Assembly (NCBI GenBank): GCA_023426365.1
Contig: JAFAAW010000079.1
Span: 1-64,000 of the forward strand
DNA: 64,000 nt
DNA from: Pseudomonadota bacterium
GTDB taxonomy: Bacteria > Pseudomonadota > Alphaproteobacteria > Rhodospirillales > Magnetospirillaceae
Direction of reading: 5' to 3'
Part shown: in pieces, positions 34,688 through 43,525 of the stretch
Layout of the letters: each line of letters opens with the position of its first letter
Numbering within the stretch: position 1 is the first letter of the stretch
The notes under the pieces: generated by a model
Database searches by the model: none
Told to the model about the DNA's origin: nothing
Seen by the model: only the letters and a program-made list of their open reading frames with translations
Made by a program: the position numbers and the translations under genes

Positions 34688-36241
34688 ATGAGCGGGGCCA
34701 AGACCTATTACGTCACCACGCCGATCTACTACGTCAACGACAAGCCCCATATCGGTCATGCCTACACCACGCTGGCCTGCGACGTGCTGGCCCGCTTCAA
34801 GCGGCTCGACGGCTTTGACGTCAAGTTCCTGACCGGCACCGACGAACACGGCCAGAAAGTGGAGAAATCCGCGGAAACCTTCGGCATGTCGCCCCAGGCC
34901 CTGGCGGACATGAACTCGGCCAATTTCCGCGAACTGGCGGCGCGCATCAACTGCACCAACGACGATTTCATCCGCACCACCGAGCCGCGCCACGTGGCCG
35001 CCGTCCAGGCGCTGTGGACCAGGCTGGTGGAATCGAGCGACATCTATCTGGGCCATTACGAGGGCTGGTACTCGGTCCGCGACGAGGCATTCTACGGCGA
35101 GGACGAACTCAAGCCCGGCCCCAACGGCTCCAAGCTGGCCCCAACCGGCGCCCCGGTGGAATGGGTCAAGGAACCCAGCTATTTCTTCCGGCTGTCCGCC
35201 TGGCAGGACCGTTTGCTGGCGTTTTACGACGCCAATCCCGACTGCATCGCGCCCCAATCGCGTCGCAACGAGGTGATCAGCTTCGTCAAGGGCGGGCTGC
35301 AGGACCTGTCGGTGTCGCGCACCAGCTTCAAATGGGGAATTCCGGTGCCGGGCGACGATGCCCACGTGATGTACGTGTGGCTCGATGCGCTGACCAACTA
35401 CATCACCGCCGTCGGCTATCCCGAGCAGGGCGGCGAATACGCCAAGTACTGGCCCGCCGATCTGCACATGGTGGGCAAGGATATCCTGCGCTTTCACACC
35501 GTCTATTGGCCGGCGTTCCTGATGGCGGCCGGCCTGCAGCCGCCCAAGCGGGTGTTCGCCCATGGCTGGTGGACCAATGAAGGGCAGAAGATTTCCAAGT
35601 CGCTGGGCAACGTGATCGATCCCATTCAACTGATCGAGCGTTACGGCCTTGATCAGGTGCGTTATTTCCTGCTGCGCGAGGTGCCGTTCGGCAATGACGG
35701 CGATTTCAGCCATCGCGCCATGGTGACCCGCATGAATTCGGAACTGGCCAACGATTACGGCAACCTGGCCCAGCGCGTGCTGTCCATGATCGGCAAGAAT
35801 TGCGGCAACGCGGTACCCGAACATGGGGAATTGACCGCGGAAGACCGCGAGATGCTGGACGCGGCCCACGGTGTTCTGCCCAAGGTGCGCGACGCCATCG
35901 ACCGCCAGATGTTCCACGAGGCGCTGGAGGCGGTCTGGGTGGTGATCCGTGCCGCCAACGGTTATGTGGACCGCCAGGCGCCGTGGGCGCTGCGCAAGAC
36001 CGATCCGGCCCGCATGGGCACCGTGCTGTGGGTTCTGGTGGAAACCATCCGCAACCTTGCGCTGTTGACCCAGCCGTTCATGCCTGACGCTTCGGCGCGC
36101 CTGCTCGATCTGGTCGCGGTGCCGGCCGATAAGCGCGCATTGGCTTTCTGCGGGTCGCATCACGCGCTCAAGCCCGGCACGCCGCTGCCGGCGCCCCAGG
36201 GTGTGTTCCCCCGCTTCGTGGAAGAGGAGGCCGCCCCCTGA
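34688..36241 (+). CDS. metG: methionyl-tRNA synthetase
   Basis: A 517-residue class I aminoacyl-tRNA synthetase charging tRNA-Met. The HIGH motif appears as PHIGHAY (~17-23), KMSKS as KISKS (~300), and the GWWTNEGQKISKSLGN context is typical of the shorter MetG1 type without the C-terminal dimerisation domain. The connecting peptide lacks the Cys zinc knuckles of the E. coli form. GGAG lies 6 bases before ATG 34688; ATG 34682 is too close to that site. The stop overlaps tatD by one base (TGATG). Confidence 0.96.
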   Translation: MSGAKTYYVTTPIYYVNDKPHIGHAYTTLACDVLARFKRLDGFDVKFLTGTDEHGQKVEKSAETFGMSPQALADMNSANFRELAARINCTNDDFIRTTEPRHVAAVQALWTRLVESSDIYLGHYEGWYSVRDEAFYGEDELKPGPNGSKLAPTGAPVEWVKEPSYFFRLSAWQDRLLAFYDANPDCIAPQSRRNEVISFVKGGLQDLSVSRTSFKWGIPVPGDDAHVMYVWLDALTNYITAVGYPEQGGEYAKYWPADLHMVGKDILRFHTVYWPAFLMAAGLQPPKRVFAHGWWTNEGQKISKSLGNVIDPIQLIERYGLDQVRYFLLREVPFGNDGDFSHRAMVTRMNSELANDYGNLAQRVLSMIGKNCGNAVPEHGELTAEDREMLDAAHGVLPKVRDAIDRQMFHEALEAVWVVIRAANGYVDRQAPWALRKTDPARMGTVLWVLVETIRNLALLTQPFMPDASARLLDLVAVPADKRALAFCGSHHALKPGTPLPAPQGVFPRFVEEEAAP

Positions 36242-37017
36242 TGCTGGTGGACAGCCACTGCCATCTGGACTTTCCCGATTTCGCGGACGAGCTGGACCAG
36301 GTCGTCCAGCGCGGACGCGACCATGGGGTCGGTCTGTTCCTGACTATCAACACGCACCTGACCCGCTTCGAGCGGGTGCTGGCGGTGGCGGAACGGTTCG
36401 ACGACGTCTATTGCACGGTCGGCATCCATCCGCACGAAGCCGGCAGCGAACCGGTGGCGGAGACCGAACGCCTGTTGGACCTGGCCCGCCATCCCAAGGT
36501 GGTGGGGTTCGGCGAGACGGGGCTGGATTACTATTACGACAAGAGCCCGCGCGACCGGCAACGGGACTCGTTCCGGGCGCACATCGCCGCTGCCCGCATC
36601 GCCGGTCTGCCGGTCATCGTCCACACCCGCGATGCCGATGCCGACACCATGGACATCCTGGCCGACGAGATGGGCAAGGGCGCCTTCACCGGGCTGATAC
36701 ACTGCTTCAGCTCCGGGCCGGAACTGGCTGTAAAAACTGTTGAACTTGGCCTCTATATCTCCATTTCCGGCATCGTCACGTTCAAGAAGGCCGAGGCGCT
36801 GCAGGAAACGGTGAAGGGCATTCCGCTCGACCGCCTGCTGGTGGAAACCGACTGCCCGTACCTGGCCCCCATACCGTTCCGCGGCAAACGCAACGAGCCG
36901 GCCTACGTGGCCCATACCGCCGCCAAGGTGGCCGAGCTCAAAGGCGTGTCGGCGGGCGAGCTGGCCGAGGCCACCACCGCCAATTTCCGCCGCCTCTTCA
37001 CCAAGGTGGCGGCATGA
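36241..37017 (+). CDS. TatD-family metal-dependent deoxyribonuclease
   Basis: A 258-residue TIM-barrel hydrolase. Metal ligands are visible as DSHCHLDF (residues 3-10), the Glu in VVGFGETGLDYYY, His in VIVHTRDAD and the terminal LVETDCPYLAP. TatD proteins have 3'-5' DNase activity and some act on D-aminoacyl-tRNA; the exact role is uncertain. It is translationally coupled to metG upstream (TGATG) and to the MBL gene downstream (ATGA), a common arrangement. Confidence 0.94.
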   Translation: MLVDSHCHLDFPDFADELDQVVQRGRDHGVGLFLTINTHLTRFERVLAVAERFDDVYCTVGIHPHEAGSEPVAETERLLDLARHPKVVGFGETGLDYYYDKSPRDRQRDSFRAHIAAARIAGLPVIVHTRDADADTMDILADEMGKGAFTGLIHCFSSGPELAVKTVELGLYISISGIVTFKKAEALQETVKGIPLDRLLVETDCPYLAPIPFRGKRNEPAYVAHTAAKVAELKGVSAGELAEATTANFRRLFTKVAA

Positions 37018-37784
37018 AGGTGACCATCCTGGGCAGTGGCGCGGCAGGAGGCGTTCCCAGCATTTCGCGAGGCTGGGGCGCCTGCGATCCCGCCAACCCC
37101 AGGAATCGCCGCCGCCGCCCCTCGATCATGGTGGAGGAGGGTGGGGCGCGGCTGCTGGTGGACACCTCGCCCGACTGCCGCGAGCAGTTGCTGGACGCCG
37201 GGGTGCAAAGCATCAGCGGGGTGCTGTTCACCCACGACCATGCCGACCATCTGCACGGCATCGACGACCTGCGCGAGGTCAACCGCGCCATGCAGGCCTC
37301 CTTGCCCATCTTTGCCGCCCCCGAGGTGGTGGACAGCATCCGGCGGCGCTTTCCCTATGTGCTGGGCAGCGTGGAGGAGGGGCAAAGCATCTACAAGCCC
37401 ATGCTGGACGCGCACGAGATCGATGGACCGTTCACCGTTGCGGGCCTGCGGGTGGTTCCCTACGACCAGGATCACGGCTATTGCCGCACCCTGGGGTTCC
37501 GGTTCGGCGATTTCGCCTATTCCACCGACGTGGTGGACATGCCCCAGTCGTCTTTCGACGCCCTGGCCGGCGTGCGGGTTTGGGTCGTCGGATGTCTCAG
37601 CTTCCAGCCCCATCCGACCCACGCCCATCTGGACAAGGTGCTGGAATGGATCTCCCGCATTGCTCCGGAACGGGCGTATCTGACCCACATGACGCCGTCC
37701 ATGGATTACGATTCCCTGCGCGCACGGCTGCCGGCCGGGGTTGAACCGGCCTATGACGGGCTGGAAATCGACGTTCCAGGGTGA
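37014..37784 (+). CDS. metallo-beta-lactamase-fold hydrolase (PhnP-like)
   Basis: A 256-residue phosphodiesterase-type MBL protein. It begins with the family's GSGAAGGVP motif, then has the zinc motif THDHADHLHGIDDLR, later YDQDHGYCRTLGFRFG and a final HMTPSMDYD. Proteins of this type next to metG-tatD are widespread; PhnP cleaves cyclic ribose phosphates, but the substrate here is unknown. It starts inside the tatD stop (ATGA). Confidence 0.9.
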   Translation: MKVTILGSGAAGGVPSISRGWGACDPANPRNRRRRPSIMVEEGGARLLVDTSPDCREQLLDAGVQSISGVLFTHDHADHLHGIDDLREVNRAMQASLPIFAAPEVVDSIRRRFPYVLGSVEEGQSIYKPMLDAHEIDGPFTVAGLRVVPYDQDHGYCRTLGFRFGDFAYSTDVVDMPQSSFDALAGVRVWVVGCLSFQPHPTHAHLDKVLEWISRIAPERAYLTHMTPSMDYDSLRARLPAGVEPAYDGLEIDVPG

Positions 37785-37848
37785 CATTGACCCTTTTCGG
37801 GTACGCCGTTGGGTGCCACAGCTTCTCGCTTTGCGGCAGGACAATCCC

Positions 37849-38097
37849 ATGCGCCCCAAGGCCCTGGTGGTGGAAGACAGCGGCTGCGGCATGGACGAGG
37901 CAGGAATAGCCGCCGCATTGCCGCCATTAGGTCAATCGGGGAAGGCCGAAGACCGCGCCAAGGGAACCGGCCTGGGATGGCCGCCCGGCAAATCGCGGGG
38001 CGACGGCCATGGCAGTGAATTGGCGGTCTCCAGCACGCCCGGCATCGGCACCCGCATGACCGCATGGTTGCCAGCCGAGCGTTTGCTGAGCGCCTGA
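37849..38097 (+). pseudogene. remnant of a sensor histidine kinase (HATPase_c fragment)
   Basis: An 82-codon open segment resembling only the C-terminal end of a histidine-kinase ATPase domain: EDSGCGMDEAGIAAALPPLG matches the G1 box (DxGxGM) and following helix, KGTGLGWP matches the G2 box (GTGLGL), and SSTPGIGTRMTAWLP matches the last strands (STPGxGT). There is no dimerisation domain, no phospho-His and no N box, and several usually fixed residues are altered. It is 65 bases after the MBL gene. I read it as a decayed gene end; expression as a small protein is not excluded. Confidence 0.7.
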
Positions 38098-38384
38098 GGC
38101 CGAAGCGGATTTCCCGGCGTTGTCACAACCATCCCGTGACGGCTGGTGCCGTTTATCGGGATGGTGCCGCATAATGCTGCGGCCTGGACGGTGCGGTGGC
38201 ACCAGGGCTTTGGCAAAGGTCTAAGGTTTCTGCTGGTTTCACGGCTGCCCGCATGTTTTATGCCACAATACCCATAATATGCATTATGCGACAAATGCTG
38301 ATGTCGAAATTGCAGGGTTGCGCCCTGCTCCGAAGTGCCGTTCCTTCCCTTACAGTATCCGTGTTTTCCCCCGTGGAGGTTCCC
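38098..38384. other. intergenic region with AT-rich island before mazG
   Basis: Most of this 287-base gap is ordinary GC-rich sequence, but about 38255-38300 is A+T-rich and holds a hairpin with 6-bp arms CATAAT and ATTATG around a 4-base loop. This is a plausible place for the mazG promoter, although no good -35/-10 pair stands out. Confidence 0.45.
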
Positions 38385-39182
38385 TTGCGTCCCATCGATC
38401 GTCTGCTGTCCATCATGGCCACTTTGCGCGACCCGCAGCGCGGCTGCGCCTGGGATGTGGAGCAGACCTTTGCGACCATCGCCCCGTACACCGTCGAGGA
38501 AGCCTATGAGGTCGCCGATGCCATCGATCATGGCGATATGGCCGCGCTCAAGGACGAGCTTGGCGATCTGCTGTTCCAGGTCGTCTTCCACGCCCAGATG
38601 GCCAGCGAACAGAAGGCCTTTGCCTTCGATGACGTGGCCAATGCCATCGCGGACAAGATGATCCGCCGTCACCCCCATGTTTTCGGCGATGCAGAGACGC
38701 GGGACGCCGAAACCCAGACCGTGGCCTGGGAAGCGACCAAGGCCGAAGAACGCGCCGCCAAGGGACATGACAGCGTGCTGGACGGGGTGGCACGGTCCCT
38801 GCCCCCCATGACCCGCGCGCTCAAGCTGCAGAACCGGGCGGCCCGGGTTGGCTTCGACTGGCCCGAGGCCGGCGACGTGCTTGCGAAGATTGCCGAGGAA
38901 CTGGATGAAATAAAACACGAAATCGACAATGATGCGCCCCGCGAACGGCTTGAGGACGAGATGGGTGACGTTCTCTTTGCTTGCGTTAACCTTGCCCGCA
39001 AGCTCAAGATCGACCCCGAGGGCGCGCTGAAACGCGCCAACGCCAAGTTCGACCGCCGTTTTCGTCATGTGGAAGCCGGCCTTCGCGCCCAAGGGCGCTA
39101 TCCGGAAGATGCCACGCTGGACGAGATGGAAGCATTGTGGATCGATGCAAAGACGATCGAGCGCCAGGGGGAAAGCGGGTAA
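38385..39182 (+). CDS. mazG: nucleoside triphosphate pyrophosphohydrolase MazG
   Basis: A 265-residue house-cleaning enzyme hydrolysing NTPs/dNTPs to monophosphates and pyrophosphate. Two MazG repeats are visible: the first has EEAYEVADAI and KDELGDLLFQVVFHA (ExxE and ExxD metal ligands), the second EELDEIKHEI and EDEMGDVLFACVNLA. A TTG start at 38385 is chosen because GGAGG lies five bases upstream and the family N-terminus begins RPIDRLL; the longer frame upstream has no such site. The next gene begins right after its stop (TAAATG). Confidence 0.93.
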   Translation: MRPIDRLLSIMATLRDPQRGCAWDVEQTFATIAPYTVEEAYEVADAIDHGDMAALKDELGDLLFQVVFHAQMASEQKAFAFDDVANAIADKMIRRHPHVFGDAETRDAETQTVAWEATKAEERAAKGHDSVLDGVARSLPPMTRALKLQNRAARVGFDWPEAGDVLAKIAEELDEIKHEIDNDAPRERLEDEMGDVLFACVNLARKLKIDPEGALKRANAKFDRRFRHVEAGLRAQGRYPEDATLDEMEALWIDAKTIERQGESG

Positions 39183-39809
39183 ATGAGCAGGACTTTCATC
39201 GCCAGACTGGCGGCGGCCTTCGCCCTCACCCTTAGCCTTGCCTCGTGCTACATCCCCGACAGTTTCCACAGCGAATTGCGGCTGTCGCGCTACGGCGACT
39301 GGGCACTCAGCTTCGAGGGCGACCTGATCTATGCGCCCATCCTGCACGATTACGCAGAGGGCAAGATCACGGCCGAGAACGAGGAGCAGCGCAACCAGAA
39401 CATCTACAAGGACCTGGTCCGCGACCCGGCGATCAAGGACATCAAGCGCGCCGGCAAGGGGCGGTTTCATGTCAGCTACGAGCGCATGGGGCGGCTGGGC
39501 AAGGTGCAGTTGAGCGCCCTGCTCCGCCGCGATGCCCGCCTGCTGGCGCTGAAATCCGCCGAGGACGGCACCATTTCCATTGCCGGCAACGGGGTGAAGG
39601 CCAGCGATGCGCAGCGCATGGCGGAACTGGGCATCAACATGCGGGGGGAATTCCGCATCACCACCGATGCCAACGTCCTGCGCCACAACGCCACCGAAGT
39701 CCGGCCCTTCGGCCAGTACAGGGTTTATATCTGGAAGATCGAGAATGCGTTCTCCCCCTCGCCGGCTCTGGTGATGCAACGCGAAGACGACCCGCAACGC
39801 CCGCTGTAG
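39183..39809 (+). CDS. putative lipoprotein of unknown function
   Basis: A 208-residue exported protein. The signal peptide ends in LASC (Cys ~22), a lipobox. The mature part is mostly beta-strand-like and charged, with a repeated GDL.Y.PI.HDYAEGK type segment, and no recognised domain. Its ATG abuts the mazG stop, so it is probably co-transcribed with mazG and the SDR downstream (9 bases). Confidence 0.7.
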   Translation: MSRTFIARLAAAFALTLSLASCYIPDSFHSELRLSRYGDWALSFEGDLIYAPILHDYAEGKITAENEEQRNQNIYKDLVRDPAIKDIKRAGKGRFHVSYERMGRLGKVQLSALLRRDARLLALKSAEDGTISIAGNGVKASDAQRMAELGINMRGEFRITTDANVLRHNATEVRPFGQYRVYIWKIENAFSPSPALVMQREDDPQRPL

Positions 39810-39818
39810 GAGTGATTG

Positions 39819-40586
39819 ATGACCGATTGGACCAAACGCACGGTGCTGATTACCGGTGCCACCGCCGGTTTCGGCACCGCCATCGCCCGTCGCTATGGCG
39901 CATTGGGGGCGCGACTGATCCTGAGCGGACGGCGGGCCGACCGGCTTGAGGAACTGAAGGCCGAATTGGGTGTGCCCACGCATGCGCTGGTGGTGGACGT
40001 GCGTGATCGTGCGGCCGTGCTTGCCGGCATCGAGGGGTTGCCCGCCGAATTCGCCAGCATTGACGTCCTGGTCAACAATGCCGGCCTGGCATTGGGCCTC
40101 AATCCGGCGCACACGGCCGATCTGGACGATTGGGAAACCATGGTGGACACCAACGTCAAGGGGCTGATGACCATGACCAGGGCGGTCCTGCCGGGCATGG
40201 TGGCGCGTAATCGCGGCCACGTGGTCAACATTTCGTCCATTGCCGGGACCTACCCCTATCCCGGCTCGACCATCTACGGCGCCACCAAGGCGGCGGTTAC
40301 CCAGTTCTCGCTGAACCTGCTGTCCGATCTGGTGCATACCAAGGTGCGGGTCACCAATATCGAGCCGGGTATGTGCGGAGGCTCGGAATTTTCGCTGGTG
40401 CGGTTCAAGGGCGACGCCGAGGCGGCGGCCAAGGTGTATGCGGGCACCGCCCCGCTTCTGCCGGAAGATGTCGCGGAAACAGTCATTTGGGCGACATCCT
40501 TGCCAGCGCATGTGAACATCAACCGGGTGGAGATGATGCCCACCTGCCAGGCCCCGGCCGGGCTTGCCGTCTCGCGCGAGGTCTGA
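39819..40586 (+). CDS. short-chain dehydrogenase (YdfG-like)
   Basis: A 255-residue NAD(P)-dependent oxidoreductase. Classical SDR motifs: cofactor-binding TGATAGFGTAIA (~12-23), NNAG (~86), Ser of ISSIAGTYPYPG, and the YGATK catalytic Tyr-Lys. The C-terminal IEPGMCGGSEFSLVRFKGD region is shared with E. coli YdfG, which reduces malonic semialdehyde and oxidises 3-hydroxy acids; that assignment is by family resemblance. An in-frame TTG just before ATG 39819 is a less likely start. Confidence 0.88.
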   Translation: MTDWTKRTVLITGATAGFGTAIARRYGALGARLILSGRRADRLEELKAELGVPTHALVVDVRDRAAVLAGIEGLPAEFASIDVLVNNAGLALGLNPAHTADLDDWETMVDTNVKGLMTMTRAVLPGMVARNRGHVVNISSIAGTYPYPGSTIYGATKAAVTQFSLNLLSDLVHTKVRVTNIEPGMCGGSEFSLVRFKGDAEAAAKVYAGTAPLLPEDVAETVIWATSLPAHVNINRVEMMPTCQAPAGLAVSREV

Positions 40587-40591
40587 TCGGC

Positions 40592-41110
40592 GTGGGGCGC
40601 GTGACGCTCTACATTGCCGTCAGTCTGGACGGCTTCATTGCCGACAGGGACGGTGGCGTCCATTGGCTGGCGCCGTTCGACTCGGCCGAGTACGGGTACG
40701 ACGCCTTTGTCGCCGGCATGGATTGCCTGATCATGGGGCGCAAGACGTACAATCAGGTCTTGGGTTTCGGGCCGTGGCCCTATGCGGGCAAGCGGGTGGT
40801 GGTGATGTCCCGTCACCGCCTGCCCGACGGCGCCCCAGACGGCGTGGAAAGCTGGCATGGGGACGATGTGGCCGCGCTGCTGGACCGGCTTCCCGGTCAG
40901 ATCTGGCTGGTCGGCGGCGCCCAGGCCATCGGGGCGTTTCTGCGTGCGGGCCGGGTTGACCGTCTGCGCCTGTTCGTGATCCCGCGCCTGCTGGGGGGCG
41001 GGATCAGGCTGTTCTGCGGTGACGAAATGGCCGCCATGCCGCCCTTGCGGGGTGTGCGGCACTATTCCACCGGCGTCGCCGAACTGGATTACGGCACCAC
41101 GGCACCCTAA
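40592..41110 (+). CDS. dihydrofolate reductase/RibD C-terminal-family protein
   Basis: A 172-residue protein of the DHFR-like RibD C-terminal family, as seen from YIAVSLDGFIADRDGGVHWL at the start, GRKTYNQVLGFGPWPYAGK, and WLVGGAQAIGAFLRAGRVDRL. These are NADPH-type reductases of mostly unknown substrate and not the housekeeping folA. GTG 40592 follows the SDR stop by five bases; GTG 40601 is an alternative. The 3' end overlaps the IMPase stop by four bases in convergent orientation. Confidence 0.82.
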   Translation: MGRVTLYIAVSLDGFIADRDGGVHWLAPFDSAEYGYDAFVAGMDCLIMGRKTYNQVLGFGPWPYAGKRVVVMSRHRLPDGAPDGVESWHGDDVAALLDRLPGQIWLVGGAQAIGAFLRAGRVDRLRLFVIPRLLGGGIRLFCGDEMAAMPPLRGVRHYSTGVAELDYGTTAP

Positions 41111-41874
41111 TCGATCAGCGGCGCAAGCTCGCGCCAACTGGCCTCCCCCGGAGCCAGAAGAACCTGCCCATCGGCATGCAGCACGGGAACATAGGGGCTG
41201 CCATCCATCATGGCGCCATAGCCGCCGGCCTCGGCGTGGATCAGCACGCCGGCAGCGTGGTCCCACGGCATCAGCTTGCGGAAATGCGCGAAGTGCAGCT
41301 TGCCGGTGACCAGGTCCAGATAATCGTGGGCGGCGCTGCCGCGCCGGGCCACATGCAGGACGTGGTCGGCGACCCGCCCCCGCTTCTTGACCGAGCCGGC
41401 CATCTGCGCCAGCGGCACTTCCGCCGAGACCCGCAACCGGGTGTCGCCGCGCCAGGCGCCCTGCCCCAATCCGGCAAAGATTGTGCGATTGGGCACCGGA
41501 TCATGGATCCAGCCGGCGACGGTCACGCCGTCGATCACCAGCGCCACCACCACGGCGAAGCGCGGGTTGCCGTGGGCGAAATTGGCGGTGCCGTCCACCG
41601 GGTCGATCACCCAGACCACGCCGGGACGCTCAAGCGCGCTCATCAGCGATGGGTCGGCCTCGACCCCCTCCTCGCCCACGACCGAGCCGGGCAGCAGCTC
41701 GCGCAGGCGGCGCGACAGCACCTTTTCCGCCTCGATGTCGGCCTCGGTGACCAACTGGTTCGGCTTCTTCTCGCGAATCTGCAACGCCTGCAAATTCTTG
41801 AAGCGCGGCAGGATCTCTGCCTCCGCCGCCTCGCGGATGATGTGAGCAACCAATTGGGGATCGACGGCGGTCAC
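41107..41874 (-). CDS. inositol monophosphatase family protein
   Basis: A 255-residue Mg2+-dependent phosphatase. Metal ligands: GEEG (Glu) near residue 68, DPVDGTANFAHG (~91-102) and WDHAAG (Asp) near residue 204. Bacterial members dephosphorylate inositol-1-phosphate, histidinol-phosphate or similar sugars; substrate not defined. Its ATG overlaps the hflX stop by four bases, so it belongs to the hfq-hflX operon. Confidence 0.92.
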   Translation of the reverse strand: MTAVDPQLVAHIIREAAEAEILPRFKNLQALQIREKKPNQLVTEADIEAEKVLSRRLRELLPGSVVGEEGVEADPSLMSALERPGVVWVIDPVDGTANFAHGNPRFAVVVALVIDGVTVAGWIHDPVPNRTIFAGLGQGAWRGDTRLRVSAEVPLAQMAGSVKKRGRVADHVLHVARRGSAAHDYLDLVTGKLHFAHFRKLMPWDHAAGVLIHAEAGGYGAMMDGSPYVPVLHADGQVLLAPGEASWRELAPLID

Positions 41875-43187
41875 GGGCGCTTTCCCTCGGCTTGGCGTTG
41901 ATGGAAGCGTTGCGCGTCAACCGGGTCGAGGCGCACGCGCATGCTGGCCAAGCTTTCGTCGTCCTGGCGCTCGACGACCTCGCCATGCCGGTACAGCCAA
42001 GCGATCGTCGCGCCGTCGCTCAGCGGGATGCGCAGGTCCAAGGTTTCGCGCCCTTGCGACAGGCGCTCGTCGAAACAGGCCAGCAGGGCGTCGAGGCCCT
42101 CGCCCGTCATGGCCGAAACCGGCAGCGCCAAAGGACGGCGCTTGGCCTGGTTCAGCAACTCGACGCGCTGGGTTTCGTCCATCAGGTCGATCTTGTTCAT
42201 CGCCTCGACCAGGCCGCGATCGACAACCTCGCCCAGCCCCAGGTCCTTCAACACCGCCTCGACATCGGCGGCCTGGGCCTCGCTGTCGGGATGGGCGACG
42301 TCGCGGACGTGGACGACCACGTCGGCTTCCAGCACTTCCTCGAGCGTGGCGCGGAAGGCGGCGACCAGTTCGTGCGGCAGGTCCGAGACGAACCCCACCG
42401 TATCGGAAAGGATGACGTTGCGGCCCGATGGCAACTTGAGGCCGCGCATGGTCGGGTCCAGCGTGGCGAACAGCATGTCCTTGGCCAGCACCTCGGCCTG
42501 CGTCAGCCGGTTGAACAGCGTGGACTTGCCGGCATTGGTGTAGCCCACCAGGGCGATGATCGGATAAGGGATCTTGCGCCGCGCGCTGCGATGCAGCTCG
42601 CGGGTGCGCTTGACCTCCTCCAGCTCGCGCTTCAGCTTGACGATGCGTTCGCCGATCATGCGGCGGTCGGCTTCGATCTGCGTTTCACCCGGGCCGCCCA
42701 GGAAGCCGAAACCGCCGCGCTGGCGCTCCAGGTGGGTCCATGACCGCACCAGGCGGGAACGCTGATAGCTGAGCGCCGCCAGCTCGACCTGCAGCGTGCC
42801 CTCGCGGGTCCGCGCCCGTTCGCCGAAAATCTCCAGGATCAGGCCGGTGCGGTCGATGACCTTACACGACCATGCCTTTTCCAGATTGCGCTGCTGGACC
42901 GGCGAAAGATGGCCATCGACCACGGCCAGGGCGATGTCCGCCTGTTTCACCGCTTCCGCCAGTCTTTCCACCGCGCCCTTGCCCAGCAAGGTGGCGGGGC
43001 GGCGTTTGGCGACCGGCACCACCTCGGCGGTGACCACATCGAGGTCAATGGCCTGGGCAAGCCCGACGGCCTCGTCCAGCCTGGCCTCGGGCAGACGGAT
43101 GCCGCCTTCCGCCGCCTTCAGGGCGGGATGGATGACGATGGCACGCTGGCGGGAGGAACCTGAGGTTCCGGCCTGACCGTTCGACAC
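41871..43187 (-). CDS. hflX: ribosome-associated GTPase HflX
   Basis: A 438-residue GTPase that splits stalled ribosomes. An HflX N-terminal domain (~20-180, HPALKAAEGGIRLPEARLDEA) and a Gly-rich linker (GGFGFLGGPGETQIE) precede the G domain: G1 GYTNAGKSTLFN, G3 DTVGF, G4 NKIDL. It starts immediately after the hfq stop, the standard hfq-hflX arrangement. Confidence 0.96.
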   Translation of the reverse strand: MSNGQAGTSGSSRQRAIVIHPALKAAEGGIRLPEARLDEAVGLAQAIDLDVVTAEVVPVAKRRPATLLGKGAVERLAEAVKQADIALAVVDGHLSPVQQRNLEKAWSCKVIDRTGLILEIFGERARTREGTLQVELAALSYQRSRLVRSWTHLERQRGGFGFLGGPGETQIEADRRMIGERIVKLKRELEEVKRTRELHRSARRKIPYPIIALVGYTNAGKSTLFNRLTQAEVLAKDMLFATLDPTMRGLKLPSGRNVILSDTVGFVSDLPHELVAAFRATLEEVLEADVVVHVRDVAHPDSEAQAADVEAVLKDLGLGEVVDRGLVEAMNKIDLMDETQRVELLNQAKRRPLALPVSAMTGEGLDALLACFDERLSQGRETLDLRIPLSDGATIAWLYRHGEVVERQDDESLASMRVRLDPVDAQRFHQRQAEGKRP

Positions 43188-43442
43188 TTATTCTTCGCCG
43201 CCTTCCTTCGCCGACGGCTCGAAAAGCTGGATGGGTGTGGACGGCATCACGGTCGAGATGGCGTGCTTGTATACCAGTTGGGTGTGGCCGTCACGGCGCA
43301 GCAGGACCGAAAAATTGTCGAACCAGGTGACGATGCCCTGCAACTTGACCCCGTTCACCAGGAAGATGGTAACAGGCGTCTTGTTCTTTCGGATGTTGTT
43401 AAGAAACACATCCTGCACATTTTGGGACTTTTCTGCGGACAT
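43188..43442 (-). CDS. hfq: RNA chaperone Hfq
   Basis: An 84-residue Sm-like protein forming hexamers that pair sRNAs with mRNAs. The Sm1 motif (VTIFLVNGVKLQGIVTWFD) and Sm2 motif (LVYKHAISTV) are intact, with the proximal-face residues Q9-D10-x-F12 (QDVF). The short acidic C-terminus is usual in Alphaproteobacteria. It lies 83 bases downstream of the HAD gene, so a local promoter is possible. Confidence 0.97.
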   Translation of the reverse strand: MSAEKSQNVQDVFLNNIRKNKTPVTIFLVNGVKLQGIVTWFDNFSVLLRRDGHTQLVYKHAISTVMPSTPIQLFEPSAKEGGEE

Positions 43443-43525
43443 AGTGGTAATCCGTTCTTATTGCCCGAGGGACATTGTTATCTTCGGCCTTGGGAAGAAC
43501 CTCCCCAGAGCCATTCTCGTTACCA

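Noticed and set aside
37932..40511. An 859-codon minus-strand ORF covering mazG, the lipoprotein and the SDR
   Set aside because: It spans three well-supported plus-strand genes with ribosome sites and motifs; its own composition has no protein-like pattern.
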